Below are positions 26,400 through 34,475 of a stretch of 64,000 bases of DNA, in pieces. Origin of the DNA: Butyrivibrio sp. (GTDB taxonomy: Bacteria; Bacillota; Clostridia; Lachnospirales; Lachnospiraceae); contig NZ_JAFRGN010000013.1 in NCBI RefSeq assembly GCF_017433805.1, positions 1-64,000 on the forward strand, given 5' to 3'. The translations under genes and the position numbers were made by a program. Under the pieces are notes generated by a model that was not told where the DNA came from, did not search any database, and saw nothing but the letters and a program-made list of their open reading frames with translations. The number at the start of each line of letters is the position of its first letter. Position 1 is the stretch's first letter.

Positions 26400-27688
26400 T
26401 GGTTTTTGAAAAGATTTGGGGATATATTAAGAAGTTTTTTTCAAATAAAAAAAGAAATATTGTTCTTATAATCGTTGCAGCACTTCTTTTGATAGATATT
26501 ATTCTCGGTATCATTTGCAGAGTTTTTATTTCCAAACTGCCTGATCAGCTTGCGGCAAACAGGTGGGACTACGATGGAAAAGTAGCGCAGGTTAGTCTCT
26601 TTTTTACAGAAGACAGATCTGTTACGCCAGATGATATAAAAAGGCTTGAGTATAACCTTAAAAAGAAGCTGGGAGATGCAGGTGTTATAGCTGTAGAAGA
26701 TGGGGACAGTTCTTTAAAGAGCGGTAAAGAGATTGTCGATACTGTAGACCTTGGAACTGGCAAAGGAAACAATAGCGGTTCTGATATAGCATCAGCCAGT
26801 GAGGAGATAAAGGTCTATAACAGCTGCTATAGTGCTCAGGGGATATCTACTATAGTCTTTGAGAACAGAAAAGCTGAAAATGTCAGCACAATTGGTGCGG
26901 ATGGAGACTTTTTCTTTTTTCATCCACTGGAGCTTGTGACGGGTTCTTATTTTATGGCTGACGATGTAATGAAGGATAAGATCGTCATCGACGAGGACCT
27001 TGCATGGCAGCTTTTTGGTTCTGACGACATTATTGGACAGTGCGTTACTATTGGTGGGATCAACCATTATGTGTCCGGTGTAGTAAGAAGACAGGAAGGC
27101 AGATTTAACGAAGCTGCCGGATTATCTGAGAGTATTGTTTACATGTCCTATGATTCTCTTTCCAAATATGGTGAGATTTTAAGTGGCAAGACTACTGATA
27201 AAGAGATTTCTGAAGATGGAGTAAATGCTAAAATCGGTGGGATAAACTGCTATGAGATAGTATGCCCTAATCCTGTTGATGGACTTCTTGCCAAGATTAC
27301 CAAGGAAAGCGCTGGTTTTGACGATAAGTATGTCAATGTAATTGATAATACAGACAGATTTTCTTTTCTAAATCTGCTTGGTATCAGTGTGAATTTTGGT
27401 ATCAGAAGTATGTGGGATAAGCCAATTTTTTACCCATATTGGGAGAATGTGGCAAGAGGCTACGAAGATGTTCTTGCACTCCTTAATATGATTAGACTTA
27501 TCTGCGACGTTGCATGTGTGATCATGGTGTGCTCACTTATTATTTCTGCATATAGGAACAAGAAATGGACTATTGAAGGTCTTTTGACATATGCAGCTGA
27601 TAAGAAGTATGAGATAGAGGCCAGACATAAAGAGAGACTAGCTGACAATAAACAGGCTGGTGAGTCTGGAGAGGAGATTATGAAATGA
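26399..27688 (+). CDS. MacB periplasmic-core-like membrane protein without FtsX permease domain
   Basis: 429 residues: an N-terminal transmembrane helix (VLIIVAALLLIDIILGIICR, about 20-40), a large outside domain resembling the MacB periplasmic core (VTGSYFMADDVMKDKIVIDE, then AWQLFGSDDIIGQCV and the following VSGVV strand), and one C-terminal helix near residues 365-385. A full MacB-type permease would have three C-terminal helices, so this is a reduced form. The start codon overlaps the HlyD stop by one base, and its stop overlaps the next ATG. It may bridge the adaptor to the large permease (inference). Confidence 0.7.
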   Translation: MVFEKIWGYIKKFFSNKKRNIVLIIVAALLLIDIILGIICRVFISKLPDQLAANRWDYDGKVAQVSLFFTEDRSVTPDDIKRLEYNLKKKLGDAGVIAVEDGDSSLKSGKEIVDTVDLGTGKGNNSGSDIASASEEIKVYNSCYSAQGISTIVFENRKAENVSTIGADGDFFFFHPLELVTGSYFMADDVMKDKIVIDEDLAWQLFGSDDIIGQCVTIGGINHYVSGVVRRQEGRFNEAAGLSESIVYMSYDSLSKYGEILSGKTTDKEISEDGVNAKIGGINCYEIVCPNPVDGLLAKITKESAGFDDKYVNVIDNTDRFSFLNLLGISVNFGIRSMWDKPIFYPYWENVARGYEDVLALLNMIRLICDVACVIMVCSLIISAYRNKKWTIEGLLTYAADKKYEIEARHKERLADNKQAGESGEEIMK

Positions 27689-30141
27689 GAAAAATCGTGA
27701 AAAAGAGTATGTGTCTGTCACTTGCTGTAGTATTAGCTGTGAGTGCTGCAGGATGCGGCAAAAAGAAAGACGATGACAGTTTAATAGGTAATGTGACCAA
27801 ATCATCCAAGGAGTATGTATTTGCTGTAGAGATGCTTGATATCTGTGACAATGTACAGAATATCAACAGAGTGGCATATGTGGGTGACAGAGTATATGCA
27901 TCGACATATTCTTCTGGAGACCATATGGATATTTACAGCTTTAATCCTGATGGCTCTGATGTTAAGAATATACAGATTCCAGCTGCTGATAATGATAATG
28001 TTTCATACGTCAGCTACGATGCAGAGGGGAATATTTACGGAATAGAATATAAGTATAACTGGAGCTACGAAGATGAGGATGAGGACGCAGGAGACTCTGA
28101 GGAATCGGATGGCTCTGAGAACTCTGGGAATAATGATGATGGCCAGATGCATATCTTTTCTGATGATGAAGCTGCGACTGAGGGAAGTTCTGCAGAAGAG
28201 GCTGCAAGTGAAGAAGCTTCTTCTGAAGAAGGTACAGAGGGAATGGCTGAACCTGAGGATATGATCACAGACGATGGTATGGTAGCAGAATATAATTCTG
28301 AAGGGGATGAAACCTACCTTGTTAAGTTTGATAAGGAGGGAAATCTTATTGAGAAGATAGACCTTATGGCCGATTATGCTGTGGATGGCTATTTGTCTGT
28401 TAACAGCTTTACTGTAACAGATGATGGTGTATGTATCTTAAGTCTTGATCAGGGAATTGTAAGCTATTCCTCAGATAAAGGCTTCAAGATGCTGATAGAT
28501 AATGCAAATAATTATCTGTACTATCAGGTGTACAAGGGCTTCAACGGTAAGATGTTTATATCTTATTATGATGATAATGGCAATAATCTCTGTACTTTTG
28601 ATCCAGCTACGGGTGCTATTGGAACTCCATCTAAGGCACTTGCCAAGTATGGCGACAGATCCTTCTTTGGTGGCAATGGCTATGATCTGTATATGAGTGA
28701 TTCTGTAGGCTTCTATGGATACGATCTTGCCAGTGATTCCATGATTAAGCTCCTTGATTATATAGATTCTGATATAGAATCAAGTGGCTCAGTTGCAGCG
28801 GCTATAGCTATCAGTGACAATGAGTTTATTGCATGTATTCCTGATTCTGAGTTTAACTACTATCTTGCAAGACTCACCAAGGTTGCGCCAGAAGATGTTA
28901 AGGATAAAAAGATCATTACTCTTGGCGGATATTATCTTGACTATGAGATCAGAAAGCAGGCCTTTGCTTTTAACAAGAATAACAACGAATATAAGATCAA
29001 ATTCGTTGATTACTCATCCTATGATACAGATGATAATTATGGTGCTGGCGCTGAGAGGCTTAATATGGATATAGTATCAGGAAATACACCTGATATTCTG
29101 ATAATATCCGATGGTCTTCCAGTGGACAGCTATATAAACAAAGGACTCTTTACTGACCTTTCATATTATCTGGAAAACGATCCTGATATATCCGAAAGTG
29201 ACCTTATTACCAATATAGTTGATGCTTTCAAAACTGGAGATAAGCTATATCAGCTGGTTCCAAGCTTTTATATCTCAACTATGATCATGAAGACCAAATA
29301 TACAGATGGCAAAGAATTCCTGACTTTCAAAGACTGTCAGGAACTAATGGATGCTAAGGGAGCAACCAAACAGACCGCTTTTGGTCTTGAAACAAGAAAT
29401 GATTTCCTTGAGCAGGGAATCAGGTATTCTGGAAACACATATATAGACTGGGAGAACAAGACTTGTCACTTTGACAGCGATTCCTTTATACAGTTCCTCG
29501 AATTTAGTAATGGATTTATTGAGGAATTCCCTGATAATGTTTGGGAAGATTACAAAGACACTCTGTATAGAACTGATGATGCTCTTTTCTGTATAATGTC
29601 ACTAAGCGATTTTAGGGATTACCAGTACTGGAAACAAGGAATGTTTGGAACCGATATATCTTTTGTCGGCTATCCTAATGATATGGGAATAAATAACTCT
29701 ATTATTTATCCTACTAAACGAATTGCTATCAGTTCTCAGAGTAAGAATAAGGATGCTGCCTGGGAGTATGTTAAGTCCTTCCTTTCAGAGGAATATCAGA
29801 ATGACACCTACTGCTTCCCTATCAGAAAGTCCAGCTATGATAAAAAGGCTGAAGATATTACTCATAAATCTTTTTATATGGATGGTGATAAGAAGGTAGA
29901 GTATGATGATAGCTACTATTTTGGCGGAGAGGAAGTAGTAATGCAGCCTCTTACCAAGGATGAAGTTCTTGAGATCAACAACTTTATTAAATCACTTACT
30001 CTTGTAAGCAATTATAACGAAAATGTTAACAATATTATCTTTGAGGAAGCTTCTGCATATTTCAGCGGTCAGAAGAGTGCCAAGGAGGTAGCGGACATTA
30101 TTCAGAGCAGATTATCTATTTTTGTTAATGAGAACAGTTAA
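27685..30141 (+). CDS. Lipoprotein fusing a beta-propeller-like domain to an extracellular solute-binding domain
   Basis: 818 residues. Lipobox SAAGC places the lipidated cysteine at residue 24. Residues about 45-400 consist of repeated strands with DxxG-type turns (VGDRVYAST, YDAEGNIYGI, KFDKEGNLIEKI), resembling a six- or seven-bladed propeller. This part is interrupted at about 130-195 by a low-complexity Glu/Asp/Ser insert. From about residue 405 a family 1 solute-binding protein begins (DIVSGNTPDILIISDG, QSKNKDAAWEYVKSF). It is the last gene of the operon and the natural partner of the two MalFG-type permeases. The fusion is unusual; the ligand is unknown. Confidence 0.8.
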   Translation: MRKIVKKSMCLSLAVVLAVSAAGCGKKKDDDSLIGNVTKSSKEYVFAVEMLDICDNVQNINRVAYVGDRVYASTYSSGDHMDIYSFNPDGSDVKNIQIPAADNDNVSYVSYDAEGNIYGIEYKYNWSYEDEDEDAGDSEESDGSENSGNNDDGQMHIFSDDEAATEGSSAEEAASEEASSEEGTEGMAEPEDMITDDGMVAEYNSEGDETYLVKFDKEGNLIEKIDLMADYAVDGYLSVNSFTVTDDGVCILSLDQGIVSYSSDKGFKMLIDNANNYLYYQVYKGFNGKMFISYYDDNGNNLCTFDPATGAIGTPSKALAKYGDRSFFGGNGYDLYMSDSVGFYGYDLASDSMIKLLDYIDSDIESSGSVAAAIAISDNEFIACIPDSEFNYYLARLTKVAPEDVKDKKIITLGGYYLDYEIRKQAFAFNKNNNEYKIKFVDYSSYDTDDNYGAGAERLNMDIVSGNTPDILIISDGLPVDSYINKGLFTDLSYYLENDPDISESDLITNIVDAFKTGDKLYQLVPSFYISTMIMKTKYTDGKEFLTFKDCQELMDAKGATKQTAFGLETRNDFLEQGIRYSGNTYIDWENKTCHFDSDSFIQFLEFSNGFIEEFPDNVWEDYKDTLYRTDDALFCIMSLSDFRDYQYWKQGMFGTDISFVGYPNDMGINNSIIYPTKRIAISSQSKNKDAAWEYVKSFLSEEYQNDTYCFPIRKSSYDKKAEDITHKSFYMDGDKKVEYDDSYYFGGEEVVMQPLTKDEVLEINNFIKSLTLVSNYNENVNNIIFEEASAYFSGQKSAKEVADIIQSRLSIFVNENS

Positions 30142-30258
30142 TAGATAATAATTGTCTAATAATATAGTTTATTATTTCAGAATAATCTGAATAATGCACA
30201 ATTAGACATATAATAAACTGTCTAAACCGCCTAAAATACGAAAATTCAGACAAATAGC

Positions 30259-30301
30259 AATAAATGGCATGTGGATAGCAATATCTTGCATGCCATTTAT
30301 T
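30259..30301. other. 13-bp hairpin between the ABC operon and the CBM protein gene
   Basis: Positions 30259-30271 pair perfectly with 30289-30301 around a 17-base loop. There is no long T-run on the plus side (ATTACG follows), so it may be an imperfect terminator for the operon ending at 30141, or a processing signal. The rest of 30142-30258 is AT-rich with no gene. Confidence 0.5.
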
Positions 30302-30343
30302 ACGTTAATTGTTACAATTTACATGCTCGGGCAACGAAAACGT

Positions 30344-30358
30344 TTAAGCGCTTTGACA
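30344..30358 (+). promoter_or_regulatory. LacI-type operator overlapping a -35 box before the CBM protein gene
   Basis: TTAAGCGCTTTGACA contains the 8-base palindrome AAGCGCTT (30346-30353) and the perfect -35 TTGACA (30353-30358). AAACGTTT lies just upstream. This resembles LacI/CcpA-family operators and is similar to the sites near uxaC and uxaA. A -10 with good spacing was not found. Confidence 0.45.
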
Positions 30359-30399
30359 ACTGAATAACGTGCATAAAAACTATAGGGGGTTTTTTGCGA

Positions 30400-32577
30400 A
30401 TGAAGAAGAGTATTTCAATGCTTATTTGTAGTTTGTTGGTAGCGACAAGCGTTGCATCTGCTACAAGTGTCACAGCACTGGCAGCTCCTAAGCTCAATCC
30501 TTACAACACTGTACAGGCTGAGACCAATTTCGGCAGTGAAGGCGTAGAGAAGACACCAGAGGTATATAACGACAAGAAGATTACTGTTCTGAACAGCGTG
30601 GAGGCTGGTGATTACTGGATAGTTAAGGACCTTGACTTTAGTGAAGGGCTTTCTAAGTTATCCCTTACAGCAAGAGCTGATGAAGCATCACTTATCGAAG
30701 TTAGAAAAGACAGCGTTGATGGTGAGACTCTCGGAAATATCAAGATTAATACCACTAACGGTGAGTTCAAGACCTTTACTGGCAAGATGAAGAACCTTGA
30801 AGGTATGAACACAATTGTTTTTGTAGGTGTTCGCGGAAATGCATCCGTAGATTACTGGGTAGCACAGAAGTCTGAGACAGCAGTTGTTGTCCCAGATCCT
30901 GATCCGGTTGTGACTGAAGAGGTTGATCCTTATGTTACAGTAGAGGCAGAGAATGCAGTTAGCAGAAAATTCGCTGCTGAAATTACTGATAATGGCACAA
31001 CCTTCCTTGCAATCAGGGCAGATGGTGGCTATGCAGTAGCTAAGAACGTTAACTTCTATCAGGGTCTTGCAGCAATTGAACTTAGCGTAAAGGCAAGTAA
31101 AGCTGCAGTTCTTGAACTTAGATTAGATTCTTATGATGGAGATGTTCTTGCAAGCTATAAGATCAACCCATCAGATAGCTTCGTACAGACCTATACCAAA
31201 GCTGATACCAGTGTTACAGGTACTCATGACATCTACTATGTAGCGACAGTATCAGGAACAACAGTACAGTTTGATTCATGGAAGGCAATTATAGCTCCTG
31301 TTAAGCCTAATCCAGATCCAGATGAGCCAATTGACGAGCCAGATCCAATCGTTACAGAGACAGTTAATCCTTATGTAACTGTAGAGGCTGAGGATGCTAC
31401 TGTTATGGAAGGCCTTGATATCAAGATAGATGGTAGCAGGACTTATGTTGAGAGACTTAGACCTCGCGTAACATATATCGTTAAGAATGTTGAATTCGAC
31501 GGCTCTGAGAAGATTGCTATTACTTATAAGTCAGATTCAGCTCATGTTCTCGAGATTCATGATGGTGCAACAAATGGACCAAGACTTGCTTTCCTGAACA
31601 TTCCTAACTCAGATTATGAGTGGGCTACAATTTATCTGAATTTCCCAGATCTTCATGGCGTATATGATCTTTACTTTGTTCCTAAGTTTGGCGTAATCGA
31701 TTTTGATTCATGGTCAATCCTTAAGAGCGGAGATGAGCCTATCATCGTAGATCCAGACCCAGTAGATCCTGATCCAGTAGATCCAGACCCAGTAGATCCT
31801 GATGATCCTATAATCGTTGATCCAGATCCAGAACCTGTTAATAAGGGTGTTACAACAGAGTATACACTTAACAACTGGGGATCAGGCTATCAGGTACAGG
31901 TAAAGGTAACTAACGAGTCTTCTCAGAGAGTAGAAGGCTGGACTGTTAAGGTTAAAAAAGATGATGTTGGCATTGATGCAAGCTGGAATGTAAATATTAA
32001 GGAAGATGGCAATTACTATGTGATCACTCCTGTAGAGTGGAACTCAGTAATTGAAGCAGGTAAGTCAGTTGAATTCGGATTCCAGGGTTCATCTCATGTA
32101 AATGACAAGATTGAGCTCTTTGCAGTTGGAGAAGTTAAGGATGATCCAGTTGTAGAGCCAGATCCAGACGAGCCAATCATCGTTGATCCAGATCCGGTTG
32201 ATCCTGATCCTGTGGATCCAGACCCAGTCGATCCAGATCCAGTAGATCCTGATGATCCTATCATCATTGAGCCAGATGATCCAGTAGTTAATGATGGCCT
32301 TGCACTTGAATATACAATCAATGGCCAGGGATCCGCTACAATTAACTTCAAAGTTGCCAATAATGGCAAAGCTGCAGTTAATGGCTGGACACTTAAGCTT
32401 AAGAAGAGCCAGATCACTATTGATAATTTCTGGTGCGTAAAGGTAGCTGTAGTAGGTGACTACTATGTAATCACTCCTGAGTCATGGAATAGCGTAGTAA
32501 ACGCTGGTGACGGCGCTTATTTCGGAGTTCAGGGCTCTGGCGTTACAACAGCAACATTAGATTACACACTTGAGTAA
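30400..32577 (+). CDS. Secreted carbohydrate-binding protein: three CBM6-like and two CBM2-like modules, no catalytic domain
   Basis: 725 residues with a signal peptide (residues about 1-30, ending TSVTALAAP). Three modules begin [14 protein letters not shown] (about 36), [14 protein letters not shown] (about 180) and [14 protein letters not shown] (about 325), each with the CBM6 start and a closing DSW or DYW strand. Two further modules (about 485-580 and 630-725) match CBM2 by GWTVKVKK, the WNVN/WCVK tryptophan and WNSV-x5-G-x5-FGFQGS. Asp-Pro-rich linkers join them. There is no glycosidase, dockerin or sortase motif, so it may hold cells or enzymes on plant fibre (inference). GGGGG at 30385-30389 supports the ATG at 30400. 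Confidence 0.85.
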   Translation: MKKSISMLICSLLVATSVASATSVTALAAPKLNPYNTVQAETNFGSEGVEKTPEVYNDKKITVLNSVEAGDYWIVKDLDFSEGLSKLSLTARADEASLIEVRKDSVDGETLGNIKINTTNGEFKTFTGKMKNLEGMNTIVFVGVRGNASVDYWVAQKSETAVVVPDPDPVVTEEVDPYVTVEAENAVSRKFAAEITDNGTTFLAIRADGGYAVAKNVNFYQGLAAIELSVKASKAAVLELRLDSYDGDVLASYKINPSDSFVQTYTKADTSVTGTHDIYYVATVSGTTVQFDSWKAIIAPVKPNPDPDEPIDEPDPIVTETVNPYVTVEAEDATVMEGLDIKIDGSRTYVERLRPRVTYIVKNVEFDGSEKIAITYKSDSAHVLEIHDGATNGPRLAFLNIPNSDYEWATIYLNFPDLHGVYDLYFVPKFGVIDFDSWSILKSGDEPIIVDPDPVDPDPVDPDPVDPDDPIIVDPDPEPVNKGVTTEYTLNNWGSGYQVQVKVTNESSQRVEGWTVKVKKDDVGIDASWNVNIKEDGNYYVITPVEWNSVIEAGKSVEFGFQGSSHVNDKIELFAVGEVKDDPVVEPDPDEPIIVDPDPVDPDPVDPDPVDPDPVDPDDPIIIEPDDPVVNDGLALEYTINGQGSATINFKVANNGKAAVNGWTLKLKKSQITIDNFWCVKVAVVGDYYVITPESWNSVVNAGDGAYFGVQGSGVTTATLDYTLE
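31747..31830 (+). repeat. Asp-Pro linker repeat, first copy
   Basis: In-frame tandem GATCCxGAx-type units encode alternating DPDPVD repeats between the third CBM6-like and the first CBM2-like module. The 18-base period is visible at DNA level with synonymous variation. This is a protein linker rather than a genomic repeat element. Confidence 0.9.
32155..32286 (+). repeat. Asp-Pro linker repeat, second copy
   Basis: A longer copy of the same DPDPVD-encoding repeat between the two CBM2-like modules. The similarity of both linkers at DNA level could promote recombination that removes or adds a CBM2 module. Confidence 0.9.
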
Positions 32578-32607
32578 TACTATAAATATTCCTTTATAGT
32601 CATAAAA

Positions 32608-32649
32608 AATACGGCTATCACTTATCATTATATAAGTGGTAGCCGTATT
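32608..32649 (-). terminator. Terminator between the CBM protein gene and mscL
   Basis: An 18-bp stem (32608-32625 with 32632-32649, one G-U pair) and a 6-base loop. The A-run at 32603-32609 gives a T-run on the minus strand, so it ends mscL; it probably also stops the convergent CBM transcript. Confidence 0.85.
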
Positions 32650-32674
32650 GCTATGTTTATAAAGTATCAGCTGA

Positions 32675-33157
32675 TCAAAGATCTGATGTACAGCATGGGC
32701 ACTTTGTTGCCTCGATGTTGATCTCGCTCTTACACTTAGGACAGATCTTAGTTGTTGCAGGTGCCTCAGCCTCTTCCTTTGCAAACTTATTAGATACGTT
32801 GTTCATGAACTTAATAAGAAGGAAGATTACAAGAGCCATCAGAATAAAGTTGATGACAACTGTGATAAAGGTTCCATAGTTAAGTGTAGCTGCGCCAGCT
32901 TCCTTGGCTGCTTCGAGCGTAGCATAGCTTCCGCCATCAAGAACTACGAATTTGTTGTTGAAATCAATTCCGCCTGTAAGAAGACTGATAACTGGCATAA
33001 TGATGTCATCTACAAGTGATGAAATGATTTTCTGGAAAGCGCCACCGATGATAACACCGACTGCCATATCCATTACGTTGCCGCGCATGATAAACTCACG
33101 GAATTCCCCCGCAAGGCTCTTGCCCTTGCCTGCTGCTTTTTTCATTTTCTCTGTCAT
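32675..33157 (-). CDS. mscL: Large-conductance mechanosensitive channel MscL with C-terminal zinc ribbon
   Basis: 160 residues. The start of MscL is clear (GEFREFIMRGNVMDMAVGVIIGGAF), with two transmembrane helices (about 30-60 and 92-118) and the helical tail NNVSNKFAKEEAE. After the usual end of about 135 residues comes KICPKCKSEINIEATKCPCC, a four-cysteine zinc ribbon. MscL releases solutes on hypo-osmotic shock. AGGAG lies two bases before the ATG; the second Met at residue 5 is an alternative. A minus-strand extended -10 TGGTATAAT lies at 33242-33250. Confidence 0.92.
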   Translation of the reverse strand: MTEKMKKAAGKGKSLAGEFREFIMRGNVMDMAVGVIIGGAFQKIISSLVDDIIMPVISLLTGGIDFNNKFVVLDGGSYATLEAAKEAGAATLNYGTFITVVINFILMALVIFLLIKFMNNVSNKFAKEEAEAPATTKICPKCKSEINIEATKCPCCTSDL

Positions 33158-33291
33158 TTCTCCTGCTTTCTACACAAATCAAGTTTGTGTTCCCCAAAAA
33201 GTCTGTTGATTACTGGAATCAGAGTTTTAATTCCTCATGAAATTATACCATAGATTCCCGTATCCTGCTTATAACACCTGTAAAAATATAG

Positions 33292-33321
33292 TTGGCATTC
33301 TGATTTATATGGTGCTATAAT
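33292..33321 (+). promoter_or_regulatory. Promoter of the riboswitch-controlled cation exchanger
   Basis: TTGGCA (33292-33297), an 18-base spacer and TATAAT (33316-33321). Transcription would begin near 33328, right at the base of the riboswitch aptamer. Confidence 0.75.
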
Positions 33322-33328
33322 TTCTCTA

Positions 33329-33426
33329 GGTAATAGGGAGTAGCTGGCATGCTTTTTAGCATGTAACATATATCGTCAGCACAGGATTTATCCTCGGGAT
33401 ATGTTATAATTAGCGAGACTTTTACC
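33329..33426 (+). ncRNA. yybP-ykoY-type (Mn2+-sensing) riboswitch aptamer
   Basis: The element is closed by GGTAA (33329-33333) with TTACC (33422-33426). It has the conserved GGGAGTAGC (33336-33344), a hairpin CATGCT/AGCATG (33348-33363), a helix TAACATAT (33364-33371) with ATATGTTA (33399-33406), the internal CGTCAGCAC, a small AGGAT/ATCCT stem, and AGCGAGAC (33412-33419) near the 3' end. This order and the conserved blocks are those I recall for the yybP-ykoY class, which binds Mn2+. Here it leads a cation exchanger gene, a known target type for this class. Confidence 0.8.
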
Positions 33427-33458
33427 ACAATTTTTTTGTGGAAAAAAGGTCTCTTTTT
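33415..33458 (+). terminator. Riboswitch expression platform: terminator before the exchanger gene
   Basis: GAGACTTTTACCACAA (33415-33430) can pair with TTGTGG and GGTCTC (33436-33453 region), followed by seven Ts. The 5' arm shares GAGAC and TTACC with the 3' side of the aptamer, so ligand-stabilised P1 should prevent the terminator: a genetic ON switch. Confidence 0.75.
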
Positions 33459-33485
33459 TTCTGCATATTTTTAAGGAGGAAAAAT

Positions 33486-34460
33486 ATGTTACTAAATCTG
33501 TTACTGTTAATCGTTGGCTTTGTTGCCCTTGTTAAGGGAGCTGACTACTTTGTTGATGGCTCTGCTACACTTGCCAAGGTGTTCAGAGTACCAAGTCTTA
33601 TTATTGGTCTTACAATCGTTGCACTGGGAACAAGTGCTCCTGAGCTTGCAGTTAGTTCAACAGCTGCGCTTCAGGGCTCTAACGAGATTGCCCTTAGTAA
33701 TGTTGTGGGCTCCAATATGTTTAATCTTCTTGTTGTACTTGGAGCATGTGCTTTGTTCTGCACAGTTCCAGGCAGCAAAGAAATTTTTAAAAGAGATTTC
33801 CCATTTTCAATTATTGTTACAGTGCTTGCTTTCATTTTTACACTTTCAAGCAGCGTATTCGCTGGTGGAATCTTTTCACATAACATGGCAGATGCTGCAG
33901 GCGTAATTGGAAGAGTAGAGGGCGCAGCACTTATTGTTATTTTTGTTGGCTATATTCTTTGGCTTATAAGAGCTGCCAAGAATAACAAGACTGAAGAATC
34001 AGAAGATGAGCTTATGCCTGTTTGGAAATGCATTATTTTTATTGTTGGCGGTATTATCGCCATTGTTGCCGGAGGACAGGCAGTTGTATATAGCGCCAAG
34101 GAAATTGCAAGATTTTTTGGAATGACGGAGACACTCATTGGTCTTACAGTAGTTGCTTTTGGAACATCACTTCCAGAGCTTGTTACATCAGTTGTTGCCG
34201 CTCGTAAGAATGAGACTGGTCTTGCAGTTGGTAATGTTATTGGATCAAACATCTTTAATCTGATGCTCATACTTGGCGTATCAGCAGTGCTTCATCCAGT
34301 AGCAGTTAACTTTGCATCATTCTTTGATCTTATCGTACTCATTTTTATGAGTATTATTACATACCTCTTCCTTGTGAGCAAAAAAGAGCTCAACAGGCCA
34401 GAAGGTATTATCATGATCCTTATTTATGTGGCACAGATTGTGTTTGCTATTGTTAGATAA
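33486..34460 (+). CDS. CaCA-family Na+/Ca2+-type cation exchanger (YrbG-like)
   Basis: 324 residues, about ten hydrophobic segments in two repeats, each with the alpha-repeat signature: GLTIVALGTSAPELAVSS near residue 40 and GLTVVAFGTSLPELVTS near residue 218, followed by NVVGSNMFNLL and NVIGSNIFNLM. This is the K+-dependent/independent Ca2+:Na+ antiporter family. AAGGAGG precedes the ATG at 33486. Control by a yybP-ykoY riboswitch suggests that its physiological substrate includes Mn2+ export, which is inference. Confidence 0.9.
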   Translation: MLLNLLLLIVGFVALVKGADYFVDGSATLAKVFRVPSLIIGLTIVALGTSAPELAVSSTAALQGSNEIALSNVVGSNMFNLLVVLGACALFCTVPGSKEIFKRDFPFSIIVTVLAFIFTLSSSVFAGGIFSHNMADAAGVIGRVEGAALIVIFVGYILWLIRAAKNNKTEESEDELMPVWKCIIFIVGGIIAIVAGGQAVVYSAKEIARFFGMTETLIGLTVVAFGTSLPELVTSVVAARKNETGLAVGNVIGSNIFNLMLILGVSAVLHPVAVNFASFFDLIVLIFMSIITYLFLVSKKELNRPEGIIMILIYVAQIVFAIVR

Positions 34461-34475
34461 AATAGGTTTATTTGA

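Noticed and set aside
31747-32286. CRISPR-like or satellite repeats
   Set aside because: The repeats are in frame, code for DPDPVD linkers, have no spacers of constant length and no cas genes nearby.
31671-32417. Minus-strand open frames rich in Gly-Ser-Thr opposite the CBM protein gene
   Set aside because: They are the complement of the Asp-Pro linker repeats, lack ribosome-binding sites and have repetitive low-complexity content.
33405-33410. TATAAT as the -10 of the cation exchanger gene
   Set aside because: It lies inside the 3' helix strand of the riboswitch aptamer and has no -35; the promoter at 33292-33321 fits better and starts at the aptamer base.
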